From NCBI GenBank assembly GCA_030386875.1, contig CM059579.1, positions 89,842,253-89,906,252 on the forward strand: 64,000 bases of DNA, in the 5' to 3' direction. Under the pieces are notes generated by a model that saw only the letters and a list, made by a program, of their open reading frames with translations, had not been told where the DNA came from and ran no database searches. Made by a program: the position numbers and the translations under genes. The DNA comes from Morinoia aosen. Lineage: Eukaryota; Arthropoda; Malacostraca; Amphipoda; Talitridae. Each line of letters opens with the position of its first letter. The first letter of the stretch is position 1. Positions 35,126-44,518 of this stretch are shown here, piece after piece.

Positions 35126-35345
35126 TGTGGCAATGCTGACATCATGGGAACGGACCAATAGCAGTTATCATATTGCATCTGGCAACACTGCTAGCTCCAA
35201 ATCTGGCACCACTATTGGCCTAACGACGTGTCGCAATGCTGACGTCATGGTAACGAACCAATAGCAGCGCTCGTACTTCATCTGGCAACACTGCTAGCCC
35301 CAAATCTAGTACCACTATTGGCCTAACGACATGTCGCAGTGGTTA
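35126..35345. promoter_or_regulatory. 102-bp tandem repeat with CCAAT boxes and a CRE-like site
   Basis: Two full units, plus the start of a third, step by 102 bases (GCAATGCTGAC at 35131 and 35233). Each unit carries ACCAATAGCA on one strand and CTATTGGCC (an inverted CCAAT box) about 60 bases later. The second unit has TGACGTCA (about 35239-35246), the perfect CRE palindrome; the first has TGACATCA. Further ATTGG words follow at about 35377 and 35646. CCAAT and CRE sites are common in animal promoters, but no TATA box or start site can be shown, so a promoter role is only a possibility. Confidence 0.35.
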
Positions 35346-35356
35346 CGTGATAAAGT

Positions 35357-35632
35357 TTGTTTGAAATGAAGCCGTTCTATTGGCTAGCCGAACAAGAGGA
35401 GGTGTATTTCCCCCATAGAAATGACTCTACCTTGTTTCCTCCACCGTGGCTCATGCTCGGGCCAGCTGCGTTGTGTAGCTTTGCTGCGCATGAATTTTAT
35501 TCCTCGCTACTTGTGTGCGCATGCGTTATCGGTGCCTTGCAGCTCACTTGTGCAGCGTTTGAAGTTCGTAAGAAAGTTCGAACTCAAGTAGCGCTTCCAC
35601 ATAGCAGCTCGATCTGGAGCATCAAGAAATGA
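35357..35632 (+). CDS. hypothetical 91-aa open frame with a hydrophobic middle
   Basis: The first codon of the frame is TTT-preceding TTG-like; the first in-frame ATG is at 35366. The product has a hydrophobic stretch at about residues 30-65 (LMLGPAALCSFAAHEF, then SSLLVCACVIGALQL) and a basic tail with KKVRTQ. It resembles no family I know. It lies just downstream of the CCAAT/CRE repeat and just upstream of a MITE. It may be a small membrane protein, an exon or a chance frame. Nothing in the sequence decides between these. Confidence 0.15.
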   Translation: MFEMKPFYWLAEQEEVYFPHRNDSTLFPPPWLMLGPAALCSFAAHEFYSSLLVCACVIGALQLTCAAFEVRKKVRTQVALPHSSSIWSIKK

Positions 35633-35656
35633 CTCGAACGCTTTCATTGGCGGACA

Positions 35657-35750
35657 CCCATTCTTACTTTTATCGCCGCCTGTATGCATGTTTTTCGAAG
35701 CCTAAGCGATTTAATCAATTAAATCCCTTAGGCGGCGAAAAAGTTAGACT
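35657..35750. mobile_element. palindromic MITE, copy with GGACA duplication
   Basis: The left arm is decayed at its tip (CCCATTCTTACTTTTATCGC), then GCCGCCTGTATGCATGTTTTTCG is recognisable in two parts. The right arm ends GGCGGCGAAAAAGTTAGACT. GGACA at 35652-35656 and 35751-35755 is a plausible 5-bp target duplication. It is slightly shorter than the copy at 36127-36239, since part of the right arm (the second GCATGC block) is missing. Confidence 0.75.
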
Positions 35751-36120
35751 GGACAGATGTGTGTGTAGTTGAGTGCTGAATACCTTCTTGGTGAAACTCA
35801 CGTACGGGCACTGAACAACACAAACTGTGAGGGTGTGGTGCATGAAGCAACACACAAAATTGTATTATTCGATTACGGCAGTTCTTAATCCGTACAAAAT
35901 TGCAGGTAACAAGCTCAGTATATTTCTGTGCGAGAGTTAGCACAAAATATGCAAGCGAGACGAAGTGTGCAGCAGCTGAAAAAAAGTAAAATAATTTCTT
36001 TTCAAAACAGATCATACAAAGAACATCATTGGTTCTTAAAATGCTGATACATTACCAGCATGAGTATTGTACTACTCACGTCAAAAGAGTACAAGACTCG
36101 TCAGCAGCGGCAGACTTTAC
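35751..36120. other. unique spacer between two MITE copies
   Basis: A 95-codon minus-strand frame (35728-36015) starts beyond the MITE and has no recognised domain. Confidence 0.35.
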
Positions 36121-36245
36121 AGGCATCCCAGTCTAACTTTTTCGCCGCCTGCATGCATGTTTTCACCGCCTTAGCGATTTAAGCAATTAAATCGCTTAGG
36201 TGGCGAAAAACATGCACGCAGGCGGCGAAAAAGTTAGACAGGCAT
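36121..36245. mobile_element. palindromic MITE, best-preserved copy with 6-bp duplication
   Basis: The element at 36127-36239 (113 bp) is an almost perfect palindrome. CTAACTTTTTCGCCGCCTGC near the left end pairs with its complement near the right end. The inner GCATGTTTT.CGCC blocks pair, and GCGATTTAAGCAATTAAATC forms the centre. AGGCAT at 36121-36126 and 36240-36245 flanks it as a target duplication. There is no coding capacity, so it would be moved by a transposase encoded elsewhere. The superfamily cannot be assigned safely from these ends. Confidence 0.85.
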
Positions 36246-36700
36246 GGAGACCAAGGCTGCGTCTCGTCATTCTCGCACTGCAGTCAGTCATGTACGAGCC
36301 ATGTTGTGGTTTGAGGTTTTGGAACACAATGGTAGGTCACCAGATGATAACAACATATTTTGTCTGTGTAGATTTTTTCGATGAATCGTGAAAGCGACAG
36401 GAGGTGCGAGTATTGTCGTTAACGTATCATTTTTTCTGACGGAAGTCCTAAAATTAGGGATTTTTCTAATTAATTTTATCTTGAGCTCTCTGTATGAAGC
36501 CACCTTCTGGGCTGTCATATGTTCAGTTTCATTAATAACGAATTTTCCTTACAAAAGTGTCTAACCTTGAGGATTTCGGAGCTTAATCTAACTTATAATC
36601 TAAATATTGGGATTCCGGAGAAAGAAAAGGCTAATTTTGCAATCAAATTCAGGTAGAGCACAGAAGCCGTGGCAAACTGAACCGCAGGACGCGCGCAGTT
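36246..36700. other. unique DNA, no gene seen
   Basis: Short frames at 36200-36518 are without recognised domains. Confidence 0.4.
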
Positions 36701-36838
36701 GCGCAACTTGTGTGCAACTGTGCGCAACATGTGCGCAACTGTGCGCAACATGTGCGCAACTGTGCGCAACATGTGCGCAACTGTGCGCAACATGTGCGCA
36801 ACTGTGCGCTGTTGTGCGCAACTGTGCGCTGTTGTGAG
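36700..36838. repeat. 21-bp minisatellite (GTGCGCAACT), about six copies
   Basis: Alternating GTGCGCAACAT and GTGCGCAACT words form 21-base units, and TGCGCA palindromes recur. Frames on both strands stay open as artefacts. Confidence 0.92.
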
Positions 36839-36929
36839 TTGAGGCGGTCACGCAGCTCAGCGGTTGCTACAAGCGCAACAAAAACAGTGATAACAATAAC
36901 AAAATATAACAGAAAACAATAACAATACA

Positions 36930-37495
36930 ACCTTTATTATCTGCACAAAAAATGGAAACAGGATCAGCAGCACGTTATAGCAAAACTGACAAAATATAGG
37001 CAAGTCAGCAACGCTTCCGAAAACGGACTCTGGCGAAACAATAGAAGCAATTACAGAACCAAAAGCAGCAACAGCAACAGTGACAATAAAAGCAACAACA
37101 AAAATAAACGCAGCAACAGCAGCAGCAGTAACAATATAAACAACAGCAAAAAAAGAGCAGCAGCAACAGGAACAATATAAGCAACAAAGACAAAAGCAGC
37201 AGCAGCAACGGTAACAATAAAAACATCAGCAAAACAAGAGCAGCAGCAGCAACAGTAACAATAAAAACAACAACAAAAACAAGAGCAGCAGCAGCACCAG
37301 TAACATTAAAAACGACAGCAAAAACAAGAGCAGCAGCAGCAGCACCAGTAACAATAAAAACAACAGCAAAAACAAGAGCAGCAGCAGCAGCAACAGTAGC
37401 AATAGAATCAAAAATAACAATACCCAATAGCAGTAATAGTAACAACAGCAGCAACAATAAAAAGAGCAGCAGTAGCAGCAGCAACAGCAGGAGCC
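36930..37495. repeat. CAR-rich degenerate trinucleotide tract
   Basis: CAG, CAA, AAC and AAT triplets dominate, with short (CAG)3-5 runs. A longer sub-repeat of about 55-60 bases (AGAGCAGCAGCAGC...AACAATAAAAAC) is present at 37195-37400. The minus strand gives Leu/Val-rich low-complexity frames, not a gene. Confidence 0.85.
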
Positions 37496-38720
37496 ACGTG
37501 CTCAGTGCACCATAAAATCGATTACGAGCACCAATACAAAAGTCATTCTCCCCGCCCGGCCTCAGCCCGGCCCGCGATGCCGATTTTAAAAACCTCCCTC
37601 GACTGCTGTAAGCCGCTCGCCGTGTGCGTAGTGAGGCGCGTGTTGGTTTAACGCTCTTACAAAGTGTTTCTTACGCTGGGGTGTAGTATCTCGGGTGTTA
37701 TTTCAACGCAACTACAACGTGGAAACTACTTTTGTTTCTTTCTTAGCAATTTTTCTTTACCAACAAATTTTGAGGTATATTAACGCACGTATTATTTCAA
37801 CGCACTTACATACTGTCTCATTTTGGGGTGTAGTATCTCGGGTGTTGTCTCAACACACATACACTGTGGTCAACTTTGTTTGGAGTTTTTCTTTAGACGG
37901 GACAAGTGCATCTGTTTCATTCTGGTCTCTAATCCGCTTTTAGTTACACCACAATCTTATATCTGAATACCAAATACATAGTTACAATCTTTTTGTTTTT
38001 TCTATTTTGGTGAATAAAACAATTTATAACTAATTTTACAGTAGGAAAAGATCAATCGCATTTTTTTTTTTTGTTCGAGGTGAATTTTTCTCGACATTTT
38101 CTTTATTTAAATGAGGATTTTTAACCAATTTTGCCAATACAGGCATGAATTTTATTGAGTAGAGCTTAGTTTTCCCGTCTGTTTTAAAACTATGGGTATC
38201 ATCACTTTCGTAAATTTGAGGTTTTTGATCAAATTTATCAATATGTGTTTATTACAATTTTCATGAATTTGAGTACTATAGCCTAATGCCTAAATGAGAG
38301 CTCGGTAATAATTTCAAATTTCAGAGTCACAAGCATCATCATCCGTTAATCATTTTGCACAACATCTGACGCATGACGTCCTCACATTTCGAGAATATAT
38401 ATAAAAGGGAGCTGAAATAGCATGCCTCATTTGGTAATGATAATGATTTCTTTCTTTTGCAATTTATTTGAGTCGGAACGAGAATTTGAAAATTCCTTGA
38501 ACAGGTGAGCGGAGCGAGTGAGCTGAACAAGATCTGGTGAGCCCGTTCCCTTGATCTCTGGCAGCGCATAACACGGTATAACGCGCCTGTATGCGTTAAA
38601 ACTTCTTCACATGTATGAAAATACAACGTAATTGTAGTATATAGGGCACAGAATGTCGAAATGATTTCCGTTCATACAACGATGTACTTGTTTTATGAAC
38701 CTCTTCACTTCTTGGAAAAT
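37496..38720. other. unique DNA, no gene assigned
   Basis: A loose repeat of GTGTAGTATCTCGGGTGTT occurs at about 37680 and 37838 with TTTCAACGCA or CTCAACACA following, a diverged direct repeat of about 160 bases. The minus frame 38339-38626 (95 codons) has no recognised domain. Confidence 0.4.
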
Positions 38721-38724
38721 AAAA

Positions 38725-38975
38725 AGCAGATTCTAACTTTATCAGTTTCTTTGTTTCATCAAACAGGATATAACTTCATTAACATCTTTACTCCATCAAA
38801 CAGGACATAATTTCATTAACATCTTTACTCAACCAAACAGGATTTAAATTCATAAACATCTATGATGCACCCTACAGGTTATGACTTTATCAACATCTTT
38901 GTTGTACCAAACAGGATATAACTTTATCAGTATCTTTGTTCCACCAAACAGGTTATAACTTTACCAACATCTTCG
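38725..38975. repeat. about 40-bp tandem repeat, six copies
   Basis: Words CAAACAGGATATAACTT and AACATCTTT recur every 37-42 bases with substitutions. Confidence 0.88.
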
Positions 38976-39158
38976 TTTTGCGAGACATCACTGACTGCAA
39001 AAGATAAACAAGTTAGTTAGAAGAAACAAGCGAGTGACGTAGAGCGAGGCAGGCGTCGGCGGTAGCGCCGACGTGTGTGAAGCTGACCACATGGCCTGCG
39101 TGAGCTAGCTTTGCATTAACGTCAAGATACTCGCTGATACCAAGATACATCACGCCTT
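38976..39158. other. short unique spacer
   Basis: Nothing is recognised. Confidence 0.4.
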
Positions 39159-39352
39159 GATTTCAATGCTAAAAACATGACGGGTTTTCTACATCTTGCG
39201 AGTCTTTTGATACAGAGCAGGTATGTAATTCATGCGTGAGGGAACAAAGAACCTTCGATTTCAATGCTAAAAACATGATGGGTTTTCTGCATCTTGCGAG
39301 TTTTTTGATACAGAGCAGATTTGTAATTCATGGGTGAGGGAACAAGGACCAT
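39159..39352. repeat. 98-bp direct duplication
   Basis: GATTTCAATGCTAAAAACAT starts at 39159 and 39257. The two copies are about 95 percent alike by eye through GTGAGGGAACAA. Confidence 0.93.
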
Positions 39353-40254
39353 CCTACAGAGTTTAACTTTGTTGAGAAGCGATCATTGTGTGAGGGAGAA
39401 GATTGTAGTCCTTGGATTGTTTCTTAAGGCTGATGAGACGAGTTGCATTTATTGGTGTATTCAAAGACTGATAAATTTTTTGAAGTCAATGTAATTATTT
39501 TTGTTGAGACCTTAGAGCTGATGTAAAGCATGGCGATGTCTCTCGCTGCTTCACAATATAATGAGTGCTTCAGAACGTGTGGCCAGCAGAAGCACGTGAC
39601 TTCCTTTTTATGGAAGCATATGTGATACTCAGCGAACATATCAATTTAATTATGTTAAATTTGAAAAAAACCTACCAAACAGTGAAATAGTAATTAGTGA
39701 AATAATTTCACGAAACGAAACATCTTCTGTTCTCCCACTTGTGGGGCAGCGCACCGAATGCATTTGGTATTTCCGTCAAAATTGTTCCTTTCCGAGCTGC
39801 ATGCAATAGTCTTCACTGTTGAACGCATGCAGCGACCGTTTTTCAACGCTATGCTTTACAGAAATGAACTGTTTTCAGGTTTTAAATAAATAGATTTTGC
39901 ACTTTTATATTCTTTTAGAAGAGTTTCGATTTTACGAATTTTAAGCACTTCGCTGGCGTTTGGTCTTTCAAGGAGACCTCACGCGCACGCCGAGCCCCAC
40001 CCCGCAGAGGGAAAAATCCAACCGCTTTACTAGTTTCAAACTGCTTAACTGCAAGCCCTGAATTTAGAGTCATTTCCCTCACTTATTTCCCCTCAGGCTT
40101 TATTTAGCCGTGAAATTTTCCATCGGTGAAAAGCCGGCAGCAGCTGTTTGATCGCATGGAGCAGGTGTGTGGGGCCTGGAATTAGGAATAAGTTCGGCGA
40201 GACCCGCAGCAGATTTGCTGCTAAGCTGCCGTCGTGGGCAGGTAGACTGGCGGG
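39353..40254. other. unique DNA, no gene seen
   Basis: No domain was found in the short frames (for example 39424-39639, minus). Confidence 0.4.
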
Positions 40255-40425
40255 CCAGCTGTGGCGCGAGCCAGCTGCTGTGGGTGCCAGCTCCGGGGAC
40301 CAGCTGCTGCAGGTTTCAGCTGTAGCAGGTGCCAGCTGCAGCAGGTTTCAGCTGTAGCAGGTGCCAGCTGCAGCAGGTTTCAGCTGTAGCAGGTGCCAGC
40401 TGCTGTAAAAATCAGCTGCAGCCCA
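40255..40425. repeat. 16-bp/32-bp minisatellite (CAGCTGYAGCAGGT)
   Basis: CAGCTGCAGCAGGTTT and CAGCTGTAGCAGGTGC alternate as two 16-base halves of a 32-base unit, about five units. CAGCTG (an E-box) occurs in each half. Confidence 0.93.
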
Positions 40426-40588
40426 GTCATACCACTGCTGTCACAACATTACTTGTTCCTTACACCATTCTTTCTCGTGCATCACGCCCTGCACATCTGC
40501 ACTACAGCTCTCTGCTCTCATCCGTGTTGCACAGTAGTGCTCGTCAGCGCAGTGCTCGTTGAGTTGAACCTTCCTTGTGCTCTGGTCT

Positions 40589-40672
40589 GATTAGCTCATT
40601 GGATTAAAAGACTTGGCCGGAGTTGAACCTTATAATCTTAGTAGCTCATTGGATTAAAAGACTTAGCTTCGA
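40589..40672 (+). repeat. tRNA-like tandem pair (possible pseudo-tRNA or SINE head)
   Basis: TAGCTCATTGGATTAAAAGACTT occurs twice in tandem, split by about 55 bases (in two parts: TAGCTCATTGG fits the tRNA A box). A downstream AGTTGAACC or CTTCGAAC is a weak B-box-like word. I cannot fold a complete cloverleaf with paired acceptor ends, so an intact tRNA is unlikely. A tRNA-derived fragment is possible. Confidence 0.25.
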
Positions 40673-40954
40673 ACAGAATTATTCAACAAATTTATCACGT
40701 TTTGCTTAGTTGTCACTAACATGATGCCAAGATTTGTTAGAGTTGCAGCACGGGATGTTCGTGTTGAGCTCGCACGCAGCGCGTTACTTGCTCAGCTGGG
40801 GGCGCTGCGCTGCTGTGCTGCATTGTACAGTCATAGTACAGTTTTGAGGTGTAATGCAGTGCTCAGTGTTCTGCTAGAGGAGTGATGTGTGCAGTAATAG
40901 GCTGTAATGAGGTACAGTTTGTTCCGTGCAGTACTAAGCAGCAGCTTGCATTAA
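40673..40954. other. unique spacer, nothing recognised
   Basis: GC-richer sequence with GCTGCGCTGCTGTGCTGC near 40805. No gene was identified. Confidence 0.4.
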
Positions 40955-41217
40955 CTAAACAAGCACAGCAGCCAGCACAGCAGCCAGCACAGCACCAGCA
41001 CAGCACCAGCACAGCAGCCAGCACAGCAGCCAGCACAGCACCAGCACCAGCACAGTACCAGCACAGCACCAGCACAGCAGCCAGCACAGCACCAGCACAG
41101 CACCAGCACAGCAGCCAGCACAGCACCAGCACAGCACCAGCACAGCACCAGTACAGCAGCCAGCACAGCACCAGCACAGCACCAGCACAGCCCCAGCCCA
41201 GCCCCAGCACAGCAGCT
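40955..41217. repeat. CAGCACCAGCA short-unit minisatellite
   Basis: CAGCACCAGCA and CAGCAGCCAGCA units of 11-12 bases alternate for about 260 bases. The open frames in several phases (Cys/Trp/Ala-rich or Gln/Ser-rich) are artefacts. Confidence 0.95.
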
Positions 41218-41365
41218 GTACAGTGCTGTCCCTGCGATGCTCCACTGTGAGATCAATAGCACTTTCTCTGATTAAAAATCGGAGAGAACCTCGTAAGAAA
41301 GACCAAGTTTTGCCGCAGCTGGATCCACATTGCGTCCAGTAGCGCTTAAATCCTTTTGCTCCTTA
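41218..41365. other. unique DNA at the BEL insertion site
   Basis: Unique sequence runs up to the target duplication ATATG at 41366-41370. Confidence 0.5.
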
Positions 41366-41370
41366 ATATG

Positions 41371-42546
41371 TGTCTAAAATAAAACCTTATTTTACGCTAT
41401 TTTTCCGCGATTGGGGAAACTAGCCTTCGCGAGTTGTAATAAAGTATTTTAATTAAACTTCAAAGTTAAAATACACTCTGGGAGGCCGCCCGATATTCAT
41501 AAAGTGTGAAGACTATTACAGACGGTTTCCTCGAGTCACGACACCTGAGAGAGGCAGACCCATTTCAGCCTCAGCGGCGCACACATCTCCGTGCTTAATC
41601 AACTGCCTTTACATTCGAGAGCCCACGAAACGATGATGGGCTAAGGCACATATCCGGCACGGCCTGCGTCTTGTGGGCGCTGGCCTCTGGAGACTTCACT
41701 TCGCCTGCACACCTGCACGCCGTAGCCTGAGTGGCAGATGTAAGTCGGGCGGCCTTTATTTCCCGATGTCTGAAGCAGGCATTAATTAGGCTAGCCTCGG
41801 TGATCCTCTGTACGGGTTGCTTTTAAACGCGACTCGTGAAGCTAGGCTTTCCCTAATCTGTGGCGACAGCCGGGGCCAGGGCTTCAAAATAAAATACCAA
41901 AACTCTATTCGCGCATAATACCAAAACTCTATTCGCGCATAATACTAAAACTCTATTCGATCGTGCATAATAAAAATCTATTCGATCGTGTATAATATAA
42001 ATTTATTCGTTCGTGTATAATATTACAAATCTATTCGATCGTGTATAATATTAAAAATCTATTCGATCGTGTATAATATTAAAAATCTATTCGATCGTGT
42101 ATAATATTAAAAATCTATTCGATCGTGTATAATATTAAAAATCTATTCGATCGTGTATAATATTAAAAGTCTATTCGTTCTTGCATAATATTAAAAGTCT
42201 ATTCGTTCTTGCATAATATTGAAAGTATATTCGTGTACAGCACTATAATCGATAAGTCTTCCTCCAGCAATCCATGCTCCTTGGGCGATCGCGAGGGTCC
42301 TCCATCCGGGTTGCCTGCCCGGGATGCTCCGCTCGTGCCCGGCCTGCCTCGGTCATCCAGAAGACTGTTGTTTAACTCCTCTGTAATTTTTTCCTTCGAA
42401 CTTTCTGAAACTTAAAACCTGTGACTCCACAAAATTCATCAAAATTAAAAGTCTTTGCGGTGGTGAATTTGGTTAATCTCCTTTGCGATAGTAAATTTGA
42501 AATTAAGGAAGAGACCTCGAAGTTTTGATTGGGGGTTTTTTCTACA
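41371..42546 (+). repeat. 5' LTR of BEL/Pao element (1,176 bp)
   Basis: The LTR begins TGTCTAAAATAAAACC and ends TTTTTTCTACA, so it has the usual 5' TG and a terminal CA. AATAAA words occur near 41430 and 41886. An internal tandem array (41887-42235) has 13 units of about 24-28 bases with ATTCGATCGTGTATAATATT as the main core. The 3' LTR has 11 units there. The rest of the two LTRs appears identical by eye. The LTR should hold the promoter and polyadenylation signal for the element. Confidence 0.97.
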
Positions 42547-42661
42547 TGGCGCTGTAGACAGGATTGCCGAGGCGGCAGTGTGCGGGTGTGAGTCTCCTGG
42601 GTTGGCGGCCGGTGACGAGGCTGCGCTGATCTTCCAAAATTGTGAGTAACTATCTTGAACT
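42547..42661 (+). promoter_or_regulatory. primer-binding site and leader
   Basis: TGGCGCTGTAGACAGG starts directly after the LTR. The leading TGG fits pairing with the CCA end of a tRNA primer for minus-strand DNA synthesis. The tRNA is not identified. The leader of about 115 bases runs to the Gag ATG. Confidence 0.7.
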
Positions 42662-44515
42662 ATGTCTAATAAGGACTTTATCATTAAATCTCGTGGTTTC
42701 GTCAGGACTCAGATTACTAAACTTCATGACAAAATTTCTAGTGATTATTTAGTTCTTTCCGAGACTGAGAAACAGGCTCATGTCTTCAAGTTGAACCAGT
42801 TGGAAACTGATGTAACTGCTTTCGATGCTCAAGTGGCTTCGCTGTTGTACGGGTCTGGTGTTGATGATTCTAAGTTTTATGAGGAATTGGAAGCTTGCCA
42901 GGCTTATAAGGATAAGATTGTCGAATCTAGAAGCTTTCTCACTGTAGTCATGACTTCTCCTGTAAGCAGTGGTGCGGCCACATTACCTCCTACTGTAAGC
43001 AAACTCAAACTGCCTGAAGTGCCTTTACCTAGTTATTCTCATGCTCCTGAGGAGAGTTTACAGCACTTCCTGAGAGGGTTTGAAAGCATCCTAAACAAAT
43101 ATTCTCTTACTAGCCACGAAAAATTCATATTCTTGAAGCGTCAATTAAAGGGTGAGCCTTTGTCGCTCGTTAATTCTCTAGGCGTGTCGGAGCAGTCGTA
43201 TGAGAACGCAAGGGAATTGTTGATAAAGGCATTTGCCAGTGAAACGGTTCAAAAGTTTGATGCAATAAAGCGTTTGGCTACCCTGGAGCTACCGGTAAAT
43301 GGTAATTCTTACGAATTTGTTAGTGAAATGAGAGTAGCTTTAGAATCTTTTCGTGTACTTCAGATTGACATTGAGACCATCCAACAATTTTTCGTTTGGA
43401 ATGCCATGAATTCTGATTTGCAAACTCAGTTAATAAACATCTGTAATAATAATAAACCTACTATTAAAGAAATTCAAGATAATATCTTTAAAGCAATTGA
43501 CCGTTGCAAAGAAATTGACTCTAACAAGAGTACAAGCAGGGACAAAAAAGTAAGATCTTGCAGTTCCTATTCGGCAGAACCTGACCTTTCTTCTTTCGCG
43601 GTAAATGTTAAGTACGGGTCCAGAGGCGAGCCTAGGGCAAATTCCGTGAGATTTTGTAGCTTGTGTAGTGAAACCGGGCGGTCTAAAGTCACTTCTCACG
43701 TTACCAGAGAATGCAGGAAGTACGAGACCCCTGAGTCTAAGATAGCACGGTTGAAGTCCTTAAATTATTGTACTCGTTGTGGCTTTGCTAATCACTCAAC
43801 TGAACAATGTTCTTTTAAATTTGGTAGGCCCTGTTTTAAATGTAAAGGTGACCACATGACCTTCTTGTGCACCGAGGGTAATCCTCCTAAACATAAATCT
43901 CCTACATCTAGAAATAATACCCCATCAAATGCGAGTTTGTTCACTGGTACGGTTTGGACGAGTGTGGCCGATATTGGTGAGAATTCTGTCATACCGACAT
44001 TTACTGCAAAAATAAAGAATGTTGATATACGCGCTATGAAAGATACTGGCTGTCAGCCTAACTTCATTGTCTCTAAAATCGCAAGTGACTTAAACTTGCC
44101 TATCCTGCGTTCTAATGTGCCAATAACTGTAAACGGTTTTAACGAGGCTAGGAAGCTTGTAACTAATGTAGTTCAGGTTCCTCTAGAAATGAACGGTAAA
44201 CTTCGCACGGTAGAGGCCATTTGCATTCCTGAAATAAGACTTAACGTAAACTTACCTGGTCTGTCTGATGTGGCGAAGCAATTTCAGATTAAAGGATATA
44301 AACTGGCAGATTCCTTGGTAACTGAATCTGATTCTTTATCATGCTTACAGTTTGTGCTCGGAACCAATGATTCGTATGTTTTGATTGAGCAACAAATTGA
44401 GTTTGGAGACTCTGTTCCATCAGTATTTGCGAGGACTGAGGCAGGTGTTCTTCTCTTCGGTAATCTGAATAGGCTTCTGGCGAATGTTTCTTCCCTTCCA
44501 CCCTCAGAGTCTTGA
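42662..44515 (+). CDS. gag: Gag with zinc knuckles plus aspartic protease (BEL/Pao ORF part 1)
   Basis: This 617-residue frame starts at the first ATG after the leader. The N-terminal part (residues 1 to about 340) is the BEL-type Gag, which forms the particle around the element's RNA. Two zinc knuckles follow: C370-C373-H378-C383 (the standard spacing) and C391-C394-H398-C403 (one residue shorter before His). The protease domain is from about 430, with the active-site triad Asp461-Thr462-Gly463 in MKDTGCQ. It would cut the polyprotein. The frame ends at TGA (44513-44515). The next frame continues in phase with only CAG between the stop and its ATG. A one-piece Gag-Pol is usual in this superfamily, so the TGA is either an acquired break or a read-through site. 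Confidence 0.95.
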   Translation: MSNKDFIIKSRGFVRTQITKLHDKISSDYLVLSETEKQAHVFKLNQLETDVTAFDAQVASLLYGSGVDDSKFYEELEACQAYKDKIVESRSFLTVVMTSPVSSGAATLPPTVSKLKLPEVPLPSYSHAPEESLQHFLRGFESILNKYSLTSHEKFIFLKRQLKGEPLSLVNSLGVSEQSYENARELLIKAFASETVQKFDAIKRLATLELPVNGNSYEFVSEMRVALESFRVLQIDIETIQQFFVWNAMNSDLQTQLINICNNNKPTIKEIQDNIFKAIDRCKEIDSNKSTSRDKKVRSCSSYSAEPDLSSFAVNVKYGSRGEPRANSVRFCSLCSETGRSKVTSHVTRECRKYETPESKIARLKSLNYCTRCGFANHSTEQCSFKFGRPCFKCKGDHMTFLCTEGNPPKHKSPTSRNNTPSNASLFTGTVWTSVADIGENSVIPTFTAKIKNVDIRAMKDTGCQPNFIVSKIASDLNLPILRSNVPITVNGFNEARKLVTNVVQVPLEMNGKLRTVEAICIPEIRLNVNLPGLSDVAKQFQIKGYKLADSLVTESDSLSCLQFVLGTNDSYVLIEQQIEFGDSVPSVFARTEAGVLLFGNLNRLLANVSSLPPSES

Positions 44516-44518
44516 CAG

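Noticed and set aside
36930..37495. 159-codon Leu-rich frame resembling a membrane domain, or a polyglutamine gene on the plus strand
   Set aside because: It is degenerate trinucleotide sequence. The plus strand has frequent TAA in the CAG phase, so no polyglutamine frame exists.
42209..42415. 68-codon frame present in both LTRs (second copy at 49152-49358)
   Set aside because: It is identical because the LTRs are identical. It has no domain and is not a conserved feature of BEL/Pao elements.
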